Notes under the pieces: generated by a model
Databases searched by the model: none
What the model saw: only the letters and a program-made list of their open reading frames with translations
What the model was told of the DNA's origin: nothing
Assembly (NCBI GenBank): GCA_963169255.1
Contig: CAUJEJ010000209.1
Coordinates: 1-41,361 of the forward strand
Length of the DNA: 41,361 nucleotides
Origin: Actinomycetota bacterium
GTDB lineage: Bacteria; Actinomycetota; Actinomycetes; S36-B12; UBA10799
Direction of reading: 5' to 3'
Position numbers and translations under genes: made by a program
Shown: piece by piece, positions 33,965-41,361 of the stretch
Layout: every line of letters starts with the position of its first letter
How positions within the stretch are numbered: the first letter of the stretch is position 1

Positions 33965-35431
33965 ATGAAACAGGTTCGCGGCAAGTCGGATCGGGTTGTC
34001 GTCGTGGGAGCCGGTTTGGGCGGCCTGGCAACAGCGATGCGGCTGGCCGCAGCTGGCCGCAGCGTCACGGTTGTGGAACGCGAGGCAGTACCGGGTGGCA
34101 GAGCGGGAATGTGGGAGGTCGATGGCCACCGGTTCGATACCGGACCAACAGTCCTGACCATGCCGAACCTCATTGACGATGTGTTTGAGTGTTTAGGCGA
34201 GAAGACAGCAGACTGGCTCGAGTTGCAAACCGTTTCACCGCTCTACCGGACGTACTACCCCGACGGCTCTCGCCTCGATGTGCATTCAAACCCGCAAGAG
34301 ATGGCTGCAGAGATCGACGCCAAAATCGGTCCCGATGAGGCAGGCAACTACCTTCGCTTCGTCGACTTCGTCAGCGAGCTCTACACCCTAGAGATGTCGG
34401 ATTTCATCGATCGCAATATTGATTCGCCGCTGGACTTGGTGACGGGAAACCTTGCACGCCTCGCCGCAATCGGCGGGTTCCGCCGGCTCGCTCCCAAGGT
34501 CAACGAGTACCTCAAGGACCCTCGAACACAACGGGTTTTCTCGTTCCAAGCGATGTACGCAGGTATGTCGCCGTTCGACGCCCTCGCGATCTACGCAGTG
34601 ATCGCCTACATGGATTCCGTCGCCGGGGTGTACTTCCCGAAGGGCGGGATGCATGCGGTGCCTGTGGCCATGGCCGCTGCCGCAGCCAAACACGGAGTCG
34701 AGTTTCACTACAACACCGAAGTCGCACAGGTTGAACGGTCCGGCGAGCGCGCGACGGCGGTGATCACAACTAACGGGCTGCGCATTCCGGCAGATGTGGT
34801 CGTCCTCAACCCCGATTTGCCGATTGCACACCGGGATCTGCTGAACCGAGAACCATGGTCAATCCGGCGATTGAACTACTCCCCCTCATGCGCGGTGCTC
34901 TTGGCCGGATCGAGCGCCACCTACTCGCAGATCGCGCATCACAACATTCACTTCGGGCGGGCCTGGAAGGGTGTGTTCTCCGAGCTCATCGATCAGCAGC
35001 AGATCATGAGTGACCCGAGCTTCTTCGTGACGAACGCGACCCACTCGGACCCCTCACTGGCCCCGGCCGGAAAACAGAACTACTACGTGTTGTTCCCAAC
35101 TCCGAACAACCGGGCGAACATCGACTGGAAGCAGTTTGGTCCGCAGTATCGAGATCAAATGGTCGCCACTCTTGAAGAGAATGGCTACATCGGATTCGGT
35201 GACTCGATCTCTGTCGAGAAGCTCACGACGCCGCTCGATTGGGAACAGGCAGGCATGGCAGCAGGAGCACCCTTTGCCGCGAGTCACTCGTTCACCCAGA
35301 CAGGGCCATTCCGACCCCGCAATCTCTGGGGCGAGAACGTGGTCTTCACTGGCTCTGGAACGACACCGGGAGTCGGAGTGCCGATGGTGTTGATCTCGGG
35401 GAAACTCGCCGCACAGAGGATCACGGGGTAG
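33965..35431 (+). CDS. crtI: Phytoene desaturase
   Basis: FAD enzyme of 488 residues that turns phytoene into lycopene or a near relative. The dinucleotide motif VVVVGAGLGGLATAMRL begins at residue 11, VPGGRAGMWEVDGHRFDTGPTVLTMP follows, and the terminal signature is NVVFTGSGTTPGVGVPMVLISGKLAAQRI. It shows the typical bacterial CrtI central region (VNEYLKDPRTQRVFSFQAMYAGMSP). The ATG at 33965 has a GGAG 8 nt upstream. The gene follows crtE by 22 bases and precedes a thioesterase by 4. The phytoene synthase gene normally found beside it is absent here. Confidence 0.95.
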   Translation: MKQVRGKSDRVVVVGAGLGGLATAMRLAAAGRSVTVVEREAVPGGRAGMWEVDGHRFDTGPTVLTMPNLIDDVFECLGEKTADWLELQTVSPLYRTYYPDGSRLDVHSNPQEMAAEIDAKIGPDEAGNYLRFVDFVSELYTLEMSDFIDRNIDSPLDLVTGNLARLAAIGGFRRLAPKVNEYLKDPRTQRVFSFQAMYAGMSPFDALAIYAVIAYMDSVAGVYFPKGGMHAVPVAMAAAAAKHGVEFHYNTEVAQVERSGERATAVITTNGLRIPADVVVLNPDLPIAHRDLLNREPWSIRRLNYSPSCAVLLAGSSATYSQIAHHNIHFGRAWKGVFSELIDQQQIMSDPSFFVTNATHSDPSLAPAGKQNYYVLFPTPNNRANIDWKQFGPQYRDQMVATLEENGYIGFGDSISVEKLTTPLDWEQAGMAAGAPFAASHSFTQTGPFRPRNLWGENVVFTGSGTTPGVGVPMVLISGKLAAQRITG

Positions 35432-35435
35432 CTCG

Positions 35436-36254
35436 ATGAATGGTTCCGGAATCGACATCTCCAGGCAAGGTGTTTCGTTCCTTGAAGCAGCAACACCTGT
35501 GCCAGTGGCGGCGGGACGGTCGGAGCTGCTCACAAGCGAGCATTGGGCGCAAGGCCGAACACAATTTGGGGGCCTGGTCGCCGCCGCGATGACTAACGCG
35601 ATGGCACAAGAATGCGACGACGACCTTCACCTTCGAACGCTCAGCGTTGCATTCGCCGCGCCCATCACTGCCGGCACCGCCCTGATTGACGCCACCCTCG
35701 ACCGAACCGGATCATCGACAGCATTCGCCTCCGCCGTGGTGAGCCAAGAAGGTGCTCACAAGGCCCGCGCTCACGCCATATTCGTTCGCAACCGTGACTC
35801 CGCGATCACAGTGGAACCCACGTTGCCCACGATGGACGTCGACCTAGCGCAGGCTCAGGAGTTCCCATTTATCGAAGGTGTTGTGCCGACCTTCCTGAAG
35901 AACTTCCAACTGCGCCTTGGGGTTGGCTCATTCCCGTTCAGCGGCGCCGCTCACGGCACAATCGGCGGCTACGCTCGTCACAATCCACCGATCGCGGGAA
36001 CGAGTGCGATTTTGGGACTGCTCGACGCCTGGCCACCGGCAATCTTGCCCATGGCGACCGGGCCTGCGGCCGGAAGCACCGTGAGTTGGACGGCGCACAT
36101 CTTGTCCGAGCCGCCCAGTGACGCCGATGCGTGGTACACGTTCCGATACGACACCATTGCCTCAGACGACGGGTACGCCACTTTCGTTGGAACTCTTGCT
36201 TGCGAAGGCAGAGTCATCGCGTGGAGTGAACAACTCGCCGCGGTCTTCGCCTAG
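35436..36254 (+). CDS. Acyl-CoA thioesterase family protein (TesB/4HBT_3 type)
   Basis: Double hot-dog acyl-CoA thioesterase of 272 residues, soluble. WAQGRTQFGGLVAAAMTNAM resembles the N-terminal hot-dog helix of TesB-like proteins and LRTLSVAFAAPITAGTALIDATLDRTGSS is the following strand pair; the second half repeats the pattern (VSWTAHILSEPPSDADAWYTFRYDTIASDDGYATFVGTL). It is the last gene of the crtE-crtI unit, 4 bases after crtI. A role in removing acyl groups is assumed; a direct role in the carotenoid pathway, for example in acyl-glycoside formation, is only a guess. Confidence 0.82.
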   Translation: MNGSGIDISRQGVSFLEAATPVPVAAGRSELLTSEHWAQGRTQFGGLVAAAMTNAMAQECDDDLHLRTLSVAFAAPITAGTALIDATLDRTGSSTAFASAVVSQEGAHKARAHAIFVRNRDSAITVEPTLPTMDVDLAQAQEFPFIEGVVPTFLKNFQLRLGVGSFPFSGAAHGTIGGYARHNPPIAGTSAILGLLDAWPPAILPMATGPAAGSTVSWTAHILSEPPSDADAWYTFRYDTIASDDGYATFVGTLACEGRVIAWSEQLAAVFA

Positions 36255-36308
36255 TACACGTCGCCGCGCAGGCTGGTTCAGAACGGCTCACACCTAGGTC
36301 GACCGCTG

Positions 36309-36351
36309 GGGTGAACCTGGCACCGTGGCAATCACAGCACCAGGTTCACCC
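36309..36351. terminator. Strong two-way terminator hairpin
   Basis: GGGTGAACCTGG (36309-36320) and CCAGGTTCACCC (36340-36351) form a perfect 12-bp stem with a 19-nt loop. It sits in the 103-base gap between the thioesterase gene and the convergent mmpL gene, so it can end transcription in both directions. No T tract follows. Confidence 0.7.
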
Positions 36352-36357
36352 GTTGAG

Positions 36358-38601
36358 CTACTTAGCTGGCGGTTCTTGTGACGCGACGGGAGACGCCTCA
36401 CCGTCGACCACATCGGCATCCTCGATGTCGGCGATCTCTGCCGCTTCCTCTTCGCTCTCGATGTGCACCTCTGGGAGGATCTTCTGCAACCACCCCGGCA
36501 AGTACCAGTTCGCCGATCCCAAGACCGTCATCAATGACGGAACCATGACGAGGCGGATTACGAATGCGTCGAGCGCAATCGCCACCGCGAGCGCGAGACC
36601 GAACATCTTGATGGTGGTGTCATCGCCAAACACGAACGAGATGAACACGCTGAACATGATTGCTGCGGCGGCCGCAACCACTCGACCAGACCCGCCGAGT
36701 CCACGGCGCACGGCAACTCGGTTGTCCTTCGTTCGGCTCCATTCCTCCTGCATCCGGCTCACCAGGAAGACCTGATAGTCCATCGACAGTCCGAACAAGA
36801 TCGAGAACAACATGATGGGCAAGAAGGGCAGGATTGGTCCCGTCCCAGTGACGCCAAACAGGCTCGTCAAGTTGCCCATCTGGAACACGAACACCGTGAC
36901 ACCGAGCGCAGCACCGAAGCTCAGCAGCGCGGTGAGTGCCGCAGTCAACGGAATGACCAATGAGCGGAACAACAGCACCAGGACGAGGAATCCAAGGCCG
37001 ACCACCACCGCAAGGAAGAGCGGGAGGGCATCGGAGAGTACTTGACTGAAGTCCTCGACGATGGCCGTTGATCCACCGATATACGCCGTAAGCCCCGTCC
37101 CAGCGGTTGCAGCCGGGATGACGTTCTGCCGCAAGTTGTCGAGGAGTTCACTTGTCGCGACGTCCTGCGGGCCGGTTGTGGGCTGCACCTGAATGATCGC
37201 TGCCTTGCCGTCAGGCGTGATCGACGGCGTGCCAGGAACCACTGGAGTTGCGACGGCAACACCCGGTGTCGCAGCGAGCTTCTGCGACAGTTCATTCGCG
37301 GCCGGCACGGACTCCGCATTCGGCATCTCTACAACGACCAGGAACGGACCGTTTGCGCCAGCCCCAAAGCCCTCAGTCGTGAGGTCGTAGGCGACCCGGG
37401 TGGTGTTCGATTCTGGTCGGCCACCAGCATCAGGGAAGCCTGAACGCATCTCGAACATCGGAATCGCGAGGATCACCATGAAGAGGAATGCGAGCCCACC
37501 GTATAGCCATGGGCGCTTCTGCAGTCCGTTGCCGTAGCTGGCAAAGCCACGTCCTTCTGGCGTTGCCTTTGGCTTGCGGGCCCACGGCATGCGCCAGGCG
37601 AAGGCTTTGCGACCGAGCAGTGAAAGTACGGCTGGCAACAGCGTGACCGCTGTGAACATGACGGTGATGACGGTGATGCCAGCACCAATCGCCAACCCGT
37701 TCATGAAGCTCAAACCAAGAACAAACAAGCCGCCGAGGGCGATGACTACGGTGATGCCGGCGAAGACAACCGCTCGACCAGCGGTGTTGACCGCCTCAAT
37801 CGCGGCTTCCTTTGGCTCACGACCGGCAAGCACCGCCTGCCGGTATCTGTTGATCACAAAGAGTGCGTAGTCGATGCCGACACCAAGCCCGATCATCGCG
37901 GCAAGTGTTGGACCGAATGTGGCGATGTTGACGAAGTTGGCAGCAAGAGTGACCAACGAAATACCCGCGCTAAGACCAATCAACGCGGTCAGGATCGGCA
38001 GACCGGCGGCGATGATCGAACCGAACAGGATGAGCAGAATGACAATCGCGACGAGGATGCCAATGCCTTCACTCGCGGGCGGTTCTCCACCAGCGAAGTC
38101 AACGATCTGTCCGCCGACGCCGACGGCGATTTCATCGGAGTTCGCAGCTTGAACGTCTGACACCAATTGGCGAACGTCGGTGACTGGCACCTCGTCATCG
38201 GGCACCTTGAAGGTCACCTGCATGCGGCCGACCTCGCCATTAGGGCGCGCAAGCCCCCGCATTGCGGCGCCCGGTTGATACGGGGTTTCAACCGTTGCGA
38301 CGGAACCGATTGACTGAACCTGCGCGGCGAGGCTCTCCATCGCAGTTTTCACCGCGGGTTGTTCAATGGTTCCGGTCGCGGGCGAGAAGACGATGTTCGC
38401 GTTGGCATTACTTGCCATGTCGCCGAACTTCGACTGCAAAATCTCCTGCGCAGTCGTCGACTCAGTGTTCGGCAAGCTGAACGAATCGTTGTATGCGCCC
38501 GCGAACTTGCTTGCACCGCCAAAGATGGCGATCAGAATGATGACCCAGGCGCCGATAGCAATCCATGGCTTGTTGACAGCAAACCGAGAAATCGGCCCCA
38601 T
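36358..38601 (-). CDS. MMPL/RND family transporter
   Basis: Large inner-membrane transporter of 747 residues, of the mycobacterial membrane protein large type: one N-terminal helix, a soluble loop of about 145 residues, five helices, a second helix plus loop, and five more helices, ending in an acidic tail (residues about 700-747). Motifs are GLGVGIDYALFVINRYRQ and FGLSMDYQVFLVSRMQEEW, which carry the Asp-Tyr pairs thought to conduct protons. Substrates of such proteins are lipids or drugs; this one is unknown. The ATG at 38601 has AGAGGA upstream. It is divergent from the hydrolase gene, with two palindromes in the 235-base spacer. Confidence 0.9.
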   Translation of the reverse strand: MGPISRFAVNKPWIAIGAWVIILIAIFGGASKFAGAYNDSFSLPNTESTTAQEILQSKFGDMASNANANIVFSPATGTIEQPAVKTAMESLAAQVQSIGSVATVETPYQPGAAMRGLARPNGEVGRMQVTFKVPDDEVPVTDVRQLVSDVQAANSDEIAVGVGGQIVDFAGGEPPASEGIGILVAIVILLILFGSIIAAGLPILTALIGLSAGISLVTLAANFVNIATFGPTLAAMIGLGVGIDYALFVINRYRQAVLAGREPKEAAIEAVNTAGRAVVFAGITVVIALGGLFVLGLSFMNGLAIGAGITVITVMFTAVTLLPAVLSLLGRKAFAWRMPWARKPKATPEGRGFASYGNGLQKRPWLYGGLAFLFMVILAIPMFEMRSGFPDAGGRPESNTTRVAYDLTTEGFGAGANGPFLVVVEMPNAESVPAANELSQKLAATPGVAVATPVVPGTPSITPDGKAAIIQVQPTTGPQDVATSELLDNLRQNVIPAATAGTGLTAYIGGSTAIVEDFSQVLSDALPLFLAVVVGLGFLVLVLLFRSLVIPLTAALTALLSFGAALGVTVFVFQMGNLTSLFGVTGTGPILPFLPIMLFSILFGLSMDYQVFLVSRMQEEWSRTKDNRVAVRRGLGGSGRVVAAAAAIMFSVFISFVFGDDTTIKMFGLALAVAIALDAFVIRLVMVPSLMTVLGSANWYLPGWLQKILPEVHIESEEEAAEIADIEDADVVDGEASPVASQEPPAK

Positions 38602-38644
38602 GTGAAAATCCTCTGCAGTAGTCGTTCAAGGCTGAGCAAAGACT

Positions 38645-38655
38645 TGTGTAACACA
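38645..38655. promoter_or_regulatory. Short palindrome upstream of mmpL
   Basis: TGTGTAACACA, a perfect 11-base palindrome around a central A, 43 bases upstream of the mmpL start. Possible repressor half-site region; evidence is symmetry only. Confidence 0.3.
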
Positions 38656-38719
38656 GGCATGATCTGCCCGAGGACACCGGAAACGCCTTCGCGTTACTAA
38701 GAACACACACCCTGAGGCA

Positions 38720-38739
38720 TCACCCGACGCGTCAGGTGA
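38720..38739. promoter_or_regulatory. 20-base operator candidate between mmpL and hydrolase genes
   Basis: TCACCCGACG followed by CGTCAGGTGA: nine of ten pairs symmetric, with an ACGCGT centre. It lies in the divergent promoter region and looks like a TetR-type operator, but no TetR gene is in the window. Confidence 0.5.
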
Positions 38740-38836
38740 GCGCGTTCTTCTTCACGTTGAGCGCCACGGAATCATCAGCCAAACGTCGTGATTCACATGG
38801 AAATTCCCAAATCTTGAAGAGAATCTGGAGAAGAAC

Positions 38837-39727
38837 GTGCCAAAACCATCGGCTATCGACAGCAAACTCGCAGACACCGAATTTGGCTCAATCGAATACG
38901 TCGATCGTGGAACAGGCGCACCCGTTCTCGTTGTGCATGGCAGCCCGGGAGGATGCGACCAAGGTTCCCTCCTCGGGAACTTCCTCGTGGCAGCGGGATT
39001 TCGCGTGATTGCACCATCGAGACCTGGATACATGCGGACCGCCCTCACACCGGCGAATGCCAGCATCGATGCCCAGGCCGACGCTCACGCCGCACTCATG
39101 ACTGAACTCGGAATCGAGCGATTCGCGGTTGTCTGCTGGTCCGGCGGGGGTCCATCCACGTATCGACTGGCTGTTCGTCACCCCAATCGGGTGTCGACGG
39201 TTGTGGCGATTGCCGCGCTCAGCGGACCACATGTGTGGAATGAATCGATTGACGAGAAGCTCGTCATGCACACTCGGCCCGGGTATTGGCTGTTGTCAGC
39301 GATGGCCCGCTGGGCCCCAAAGCAAACAGTCGCGGGCACCCTCGGAGCAGAAGGCGCGCTGTCGAAGCATGACCTCAAGGCACTCGCCGCAAGCGTCTAT
39401 TCCGACGAAGTGAAGCGGGCGTTTGTTATCGCAATCTCGCTCATGGCAAGTCACACACCGCCTCGCAAAGAGGGCATCGGAAACGACAAGCGCAACTACG
39501 CGGCGATGCCTGATCTCGAGTTGTCACATATCCAGGCACCTGTGCTCCTCATACATGGAGATGTCGACACCGATGTCGATATCCGCAACAGCGAACATGC
39601 TGGCGCGCAGCTCGCGAACTCCACGATGGTGAGCATGCCCGGCGGCGGACACATTTGTTTCTGGACTGCGCCGGAAAGCGCGGACGCCCAAACGAAGGTC
39701 GTTGAGTTCCTCCGCAACAACGCGTAG
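38837..39727 (+). CDS. Alpha/beta hydrolase
   Basis: Soluble alpha/beta hydrolase of 296 residues. VLVVHGSPGG (about 32-41) is the oxyanion loop, VVCWSGGGPSTY the nucleophile elbow (serine in W-S-G; the usual Gly two residues before the Ser is Cys), VLLIHGDVDTDVDIRNSEH carries the acid region, and MPGGGHICFW the catalytic His. The cap is short and helical (KPGYWLLSAMARWAP-like). The GTG at 38837 has GGAGAAG 6 nt upstream. Divergent from mmpL across the palindrome-containing spacer; the substrate is unknown. A Cys at the elbow is uncommon but tolerated in the fold. Confidence 0.85.
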   Translation: MPKPSAIDSKLADTEFGSIEYVDRGTGAPVLVVHGSPGGCDQGSLLGNFLVAAGFRVIAPSRPGYMRTALTPANASIDAQADAHAALMTELGIERFAVVCWSGGGPSTYRLAVRHPNRVSTVVAIAALSGPHVWNESIDEKLVMHTRPGYWLLSAMARWAPKQTVAGTLGAEGALSKHDLKALAASVYSDEVKRAFVIAISLMASHTPPRKEGIGNDKRNYAAMPDLELSHIQAPVLLIHGDVDTDVDIRNSEHAGAQLANSTMVSMPGGGHICFWTAPESADAQTKVVEFLRNNA

Positions 39728-39762
39728 ATCCTGCCTCCGCTCTGGCGAGCCAGCACGTCTGG

Positions 39763-39777
39763 CCATCCTTCGGATGG
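39763..39777 (+). terminator. Hairpin after the hydrolase gene
   Basis: CCATCC-TTC-GGATGG, a perfect 6-bp stem with a 3-nt loop, 36 bases after the hydrolase stop. It may end that transcript; no T tract. Confidence 0.45.
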
Positions 39778-39840
39778 ATCAAGCAACACAAGTCACACGT
39801 ATTGGCCCCGGAATTGTCCACGTGGAGTCACGATTGGCTC

Positions 39841-39846
39841 TACGGT
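39841..39846 (+). promoter_or_regulatory. Possible -10 element of the catalase-fold gene
   Basis: TACGGT, 13 bases before the large palindrome and 57 before the start codon. It would give a short leader carrying the palindrome and the ribosome binding site. No -35 was recognised. Confidence 0.35.
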
Positions 39847-39853
39847 GTCGGGT

Positions 39854-39879
39854 GAACCGTGCACCGGTGCACCGGGTTC
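39854..39879 (+). promoter_or_regulatory. Large interrupted palindrome upstream of the catalase-fold gene
   Basis: A 14-base perfect palindrome GTGCACCGGTGCAC (39859-39872) is framed by GAACC (39854-39858) and GGTTC (39875-39879), giving 12 symmetric pairs with a 2-base bulge on one side. It is 24 bases before the GTG start. It could be an operator or a 5'-leader hairpin. Confidence 0.5.
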
Positions 39880-39903
39880 TGTTGCCGATCGAAGGAATCA
39901 CAC

Positions 39904-40917
39904 GTGACCGATGGTGTAGGGACTCCCAGTACAGCGTGGAGTGAAGAAATCGCCGCCGATGAGCAGGCTCGCCACGAGGAATTCAGCAAGACCCTCCTGA
40001 GCATCTCTAGTCGAGTTGATGCCAAGCGTGGCCCCGGGCGGGCCCTTCATCGCAAGGCAGTCCTCGGCGCACGCGCCACGATCCAGGTTCACTCCGATCT
40101 TCCCGAGCCTGCGGCACACGGCCTATTCGCCGAAACCGGCACCTACGACGCATTGGTCCGACTGTCCAACGGCTCCTTCACTTCACAGAACGACGCCGTT
40201 CCTGACGTCCGTGGGTTTGCCCTCTCCGTGCGCGGGATCGAAGGCCCCGGCGCTTTAGGCGGACGCACAAACCGGCAGGACTTCCTCCTCATCAACCGCG
40301 AGTCATTCGGGTTCCGCACGAGTGAAGAGTTCGCCGAGATCGTGCCGCTTGCCGCGCAAGGTCAGACCGCGCTAATCAAGCACTTCGTCGCGAAGTACGG
40401 CGCGTTGAAGGGTCCGCTAGAGGCGGCGAAGCTGTCGAAGGACTTCCTCAAACCATTCTCGGGATTTGCGACCGCGACCTTCTACTCGGCCGCGCCCATC
40501 AAGGTGGGGCCCTACGCAGCGAAGGTCCGCCTCAAGTCCCGCCAAGACACCCGTCATCTCGCAGCGCAACTCGACTTCTCGAACGAGGTGCGCTCGCGGG
40601 TAAAGGACAACGATTTGGTCTACGACCTCGCGCTGCAGTTCTACGTCGACGACGAGCACACTCCGATCGAGGACGGCTCGGCCGTTTGGTCGACCGACGT
40701 GAGTCCGTTTGTCACAGTCGCTCGCGTCACACTGCCCGCGCAAGACGTCGAGTCCCGCGCGGGACTCACGCTTGCCGAAGAGATTGAGGCTGACGCGTTC
40801 GACCCGTGGGCGGCACTTGAAGATCATCGCCCGCTCGGCGAGATCATGCGGGCACGAAAGGTTGCTTACTACGCCAGCGTGACCCAACGTCGCGCTGGCT
40901 CTGAAACGCCGGAGTAG
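39904..40917 (+). CDS. Catalase-fold heme protein family
   Basis: Protein of 337 residues with the catalase fold, much shorter than monofunctional catalases (about 480 and more). The distal-side His is H49 in GRALHRKAVLGARATI (catalases have V-H-A-K-G); YDALVRLSNGS carries the Arg and Ser-Asn-Gly of the heme pocket, DVRGFALSVRG matches DPRGFA, and QDFLLINRESFGF the following stretch. The C-terminal ARKVAYYASVTQRR contains the R-x3-Y-type region that supplies the heme-ligand Tyr. It belongs with catalase-related or allene-oxide-synthase-like proteins; peroxidase or lipid-peroxide activity is possible. The GTG at 39904 is favoured by AAGGA 7 nt upstream; a frame to 39859 exists but adds no homologous residues. 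Confidence 0.8.
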   Translation: MTDGVGTPSTAWSEEIAADEQARHEEFSKTLLSISSRVDAKRGPGRALHRKAVLGARATIQVHSDLPEPAAHGLFAETGTYDALVRLSNGSFTSQNDAVPDVRGFALSVRGIEGPGALGGRTNRQDFLLINRESFGFRTSEEFAEIVPLAAQGQTALIKHFVAKYGALKGPLEAAKLSKDFLKPFSGFATATFYSAAPIKVGPYAAKVRLKSRQDTRHLAAQLDFSNEVRSRVKDNDLVYDLALQFYVDDEHTPIEDGSAVWSTDVSPFVTVARVTLPAQDVESRAGLTLAEEIEADAFDPWAALEDHRPLGEIMRARKVAYYASVTQRRAGSETPE

Positions 40918-40921
40918 CAAC

Positions 40922-41361
40922 CTATGCGGCGACTGGAGTCGCAGCGGGCTGACGCTTGCCCAGGATGGTGGAGGTCACCAGCGAGAGTACAAACGCAACG
41001 ATCAAGCAGGCCGCGGTCGCTGTACTGAACGTCAAAGCCGACGACACCCCCATCACGAGGGCAACCACAGCGGCACCTACCACGCCGATTGCAGTCCCCA
41101 CCGTCGCTGCGAGGTCGGGTAGCCGTCCTGACGCTGCCGGTAGAACCGCGCCAAACGCGGCGGCGGCAAAGGTCGCGGCGACCGCGAGGATCTGTCCGGG
41201 CGCGGGAACCAGGATCGCCAATACGATCGCGAACACAACAAGCACTAAGGTGATCGGTCGTCGTTTCGCGGGTGAAATGCTTGCTGCTGCGACCTCTGAT
41301 CCAGCTGCCAGCTGGGTGTCGGCGGCCGAGGCAAGAACAAATACCGCGAAGAACAAGAAGT
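40922..41361 (-). CDS. Membrane protein fragment, start outside the window
   Basis: C-terminal part, about 146 residues, of a membrane protein that runs past the right edge. It shows four to five hydrophobic helices (for example ITLVLVVFAIVLAILVPA and IGVVGAAVVALVMGV) and a short basic C-terminus. FAVFVLASAADTQLAAGSEVAAASISPAKRRP resembles the helix-loop of solute:sodium symporter family proteins, but I do not regard that as proved. The stop is 4 bases from the convergent catalase-fold gene. The TTG near the edge is not a convincing start. Confidence 0.6.
   Translation of the reverse strand, partial: FLFFAVFVLASAADTQLAAGSEVAAASISPAKRRPITLVLVVFAIVLAILVPAPGQILAVAATFAAAAFGAVLPAASGRLPDLAATVGTAIGVVGAAVVALVMGVSSALTFSTATAACLIVAFVLSLVTSTILGKRQPAATPVAA

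Noticed and set aside
39817-39826. TCCACGTGGA palindrome
   Set aside because: A short G-box-like motif with no positional logic relative to a promoter; the larger palindrome downstream is more convincing.
1-41361. CRISPR array, insertion sequence, phage or tRNA/rRNA genes
   Set aside because: No regularly spaced repeats, transposase, integrase, or RNA-gene signatures were recognised in reading the window; a tRNAscan or Infernal run would settle it.

Overview
The window looks like chromosomal core and near-core DNA of an actinobacterium. The evidence is protein similarity and gene order: a potassium-transport pair of TrkA/RCK proteins next to a KimA-type permease, a DUF3159 protein beside a small OB-fold protein, a Rv2671-like reductase, msrB-hemQ-hemY and a SAV_6107-type HEPN protein. 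From memory, much of this set recalls the Mycobacterium tuberculosis neighbourhood Rv2671-Rv2694c (ribD-like, msrB, hemQ, hemY, dxs, Rv2690c, ceoB, ceoC, Rv2693c, Rv2694c), but rearranged here and with acnA and a DNA-repair pair inserted. A perfect actinobacterial LexA (SOS) box and many leaderless-type promoters (TANNNT placed 6-8 nt before an ATG or GTG) agree with this. The species cannot be fixed from the sequence; an uncultured aquatic or soil Actinomycetia with a carotenoid pigment is a reasonable guess.

Layout. 1-9972 (minus strand): a membrane GGDEF-EAL protein cut by the left edge, dxs (isoprenoid precursor supply), acnA (TCA cycle) and a KimA-like K+ importer. 10039-11357 (plus): the two RCK regulators, divergent from kimA. 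11443-12594 (minus): DUF3159 membrane protein and OB-fold protein. 12706-18006: a RibD/DHFR-like reductase, a LigC-type ATP ligase with a LigD-type polymerase/primase, a PEBP protein, a small unknown protein and an HTH_42/AlkZ-like protein. 18032-21562 (minus): msrB, hemQ and hemY (coproporphyrin-dependent heme synthesis) and the SOS-box HEPN gene, preceded by a PLP decarboxylase (to 22924).

22987-28050 is one half of a carotenoid locus (crtA-like monooxygenase, cruF-like hydratase, family 2 glycosyltransferase, crtD/crtI-like desaturase), interrupted by an oppositely oriented M15 peptidase. 28079-32710 (minus) holds an ABC-2 exporter pair with its likely PadR regulator, a CDP-alcohol phosphatidyltransferase-like protein and metF. 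32869-36254 (plus) is the second carotenoid half: polyprenyl diphosphate synthase, phytoene desaturase and a thioesterase. Together these genes predict an acyclic, hydroxylated, probably ketolated and glycosylated carotenoid, but phytoene synthase (crtB) is not in the window. The right end has an MMPL transporter, an alpha/beta hydrolase, a catalase-fold protein and a membrane protein cut by the right edge.

No rRNA, tRNA, insertion sequence, phage gene or CRISPR array was seen, and no gene-free stretch reaches 300 bases. The most notable signals are the LexA box over the HEPN start codon, the predicted new combination of carotenoid genes, the KimA plus double-RCK potassium module, and several strong palindromes in divergent or upstream regions.
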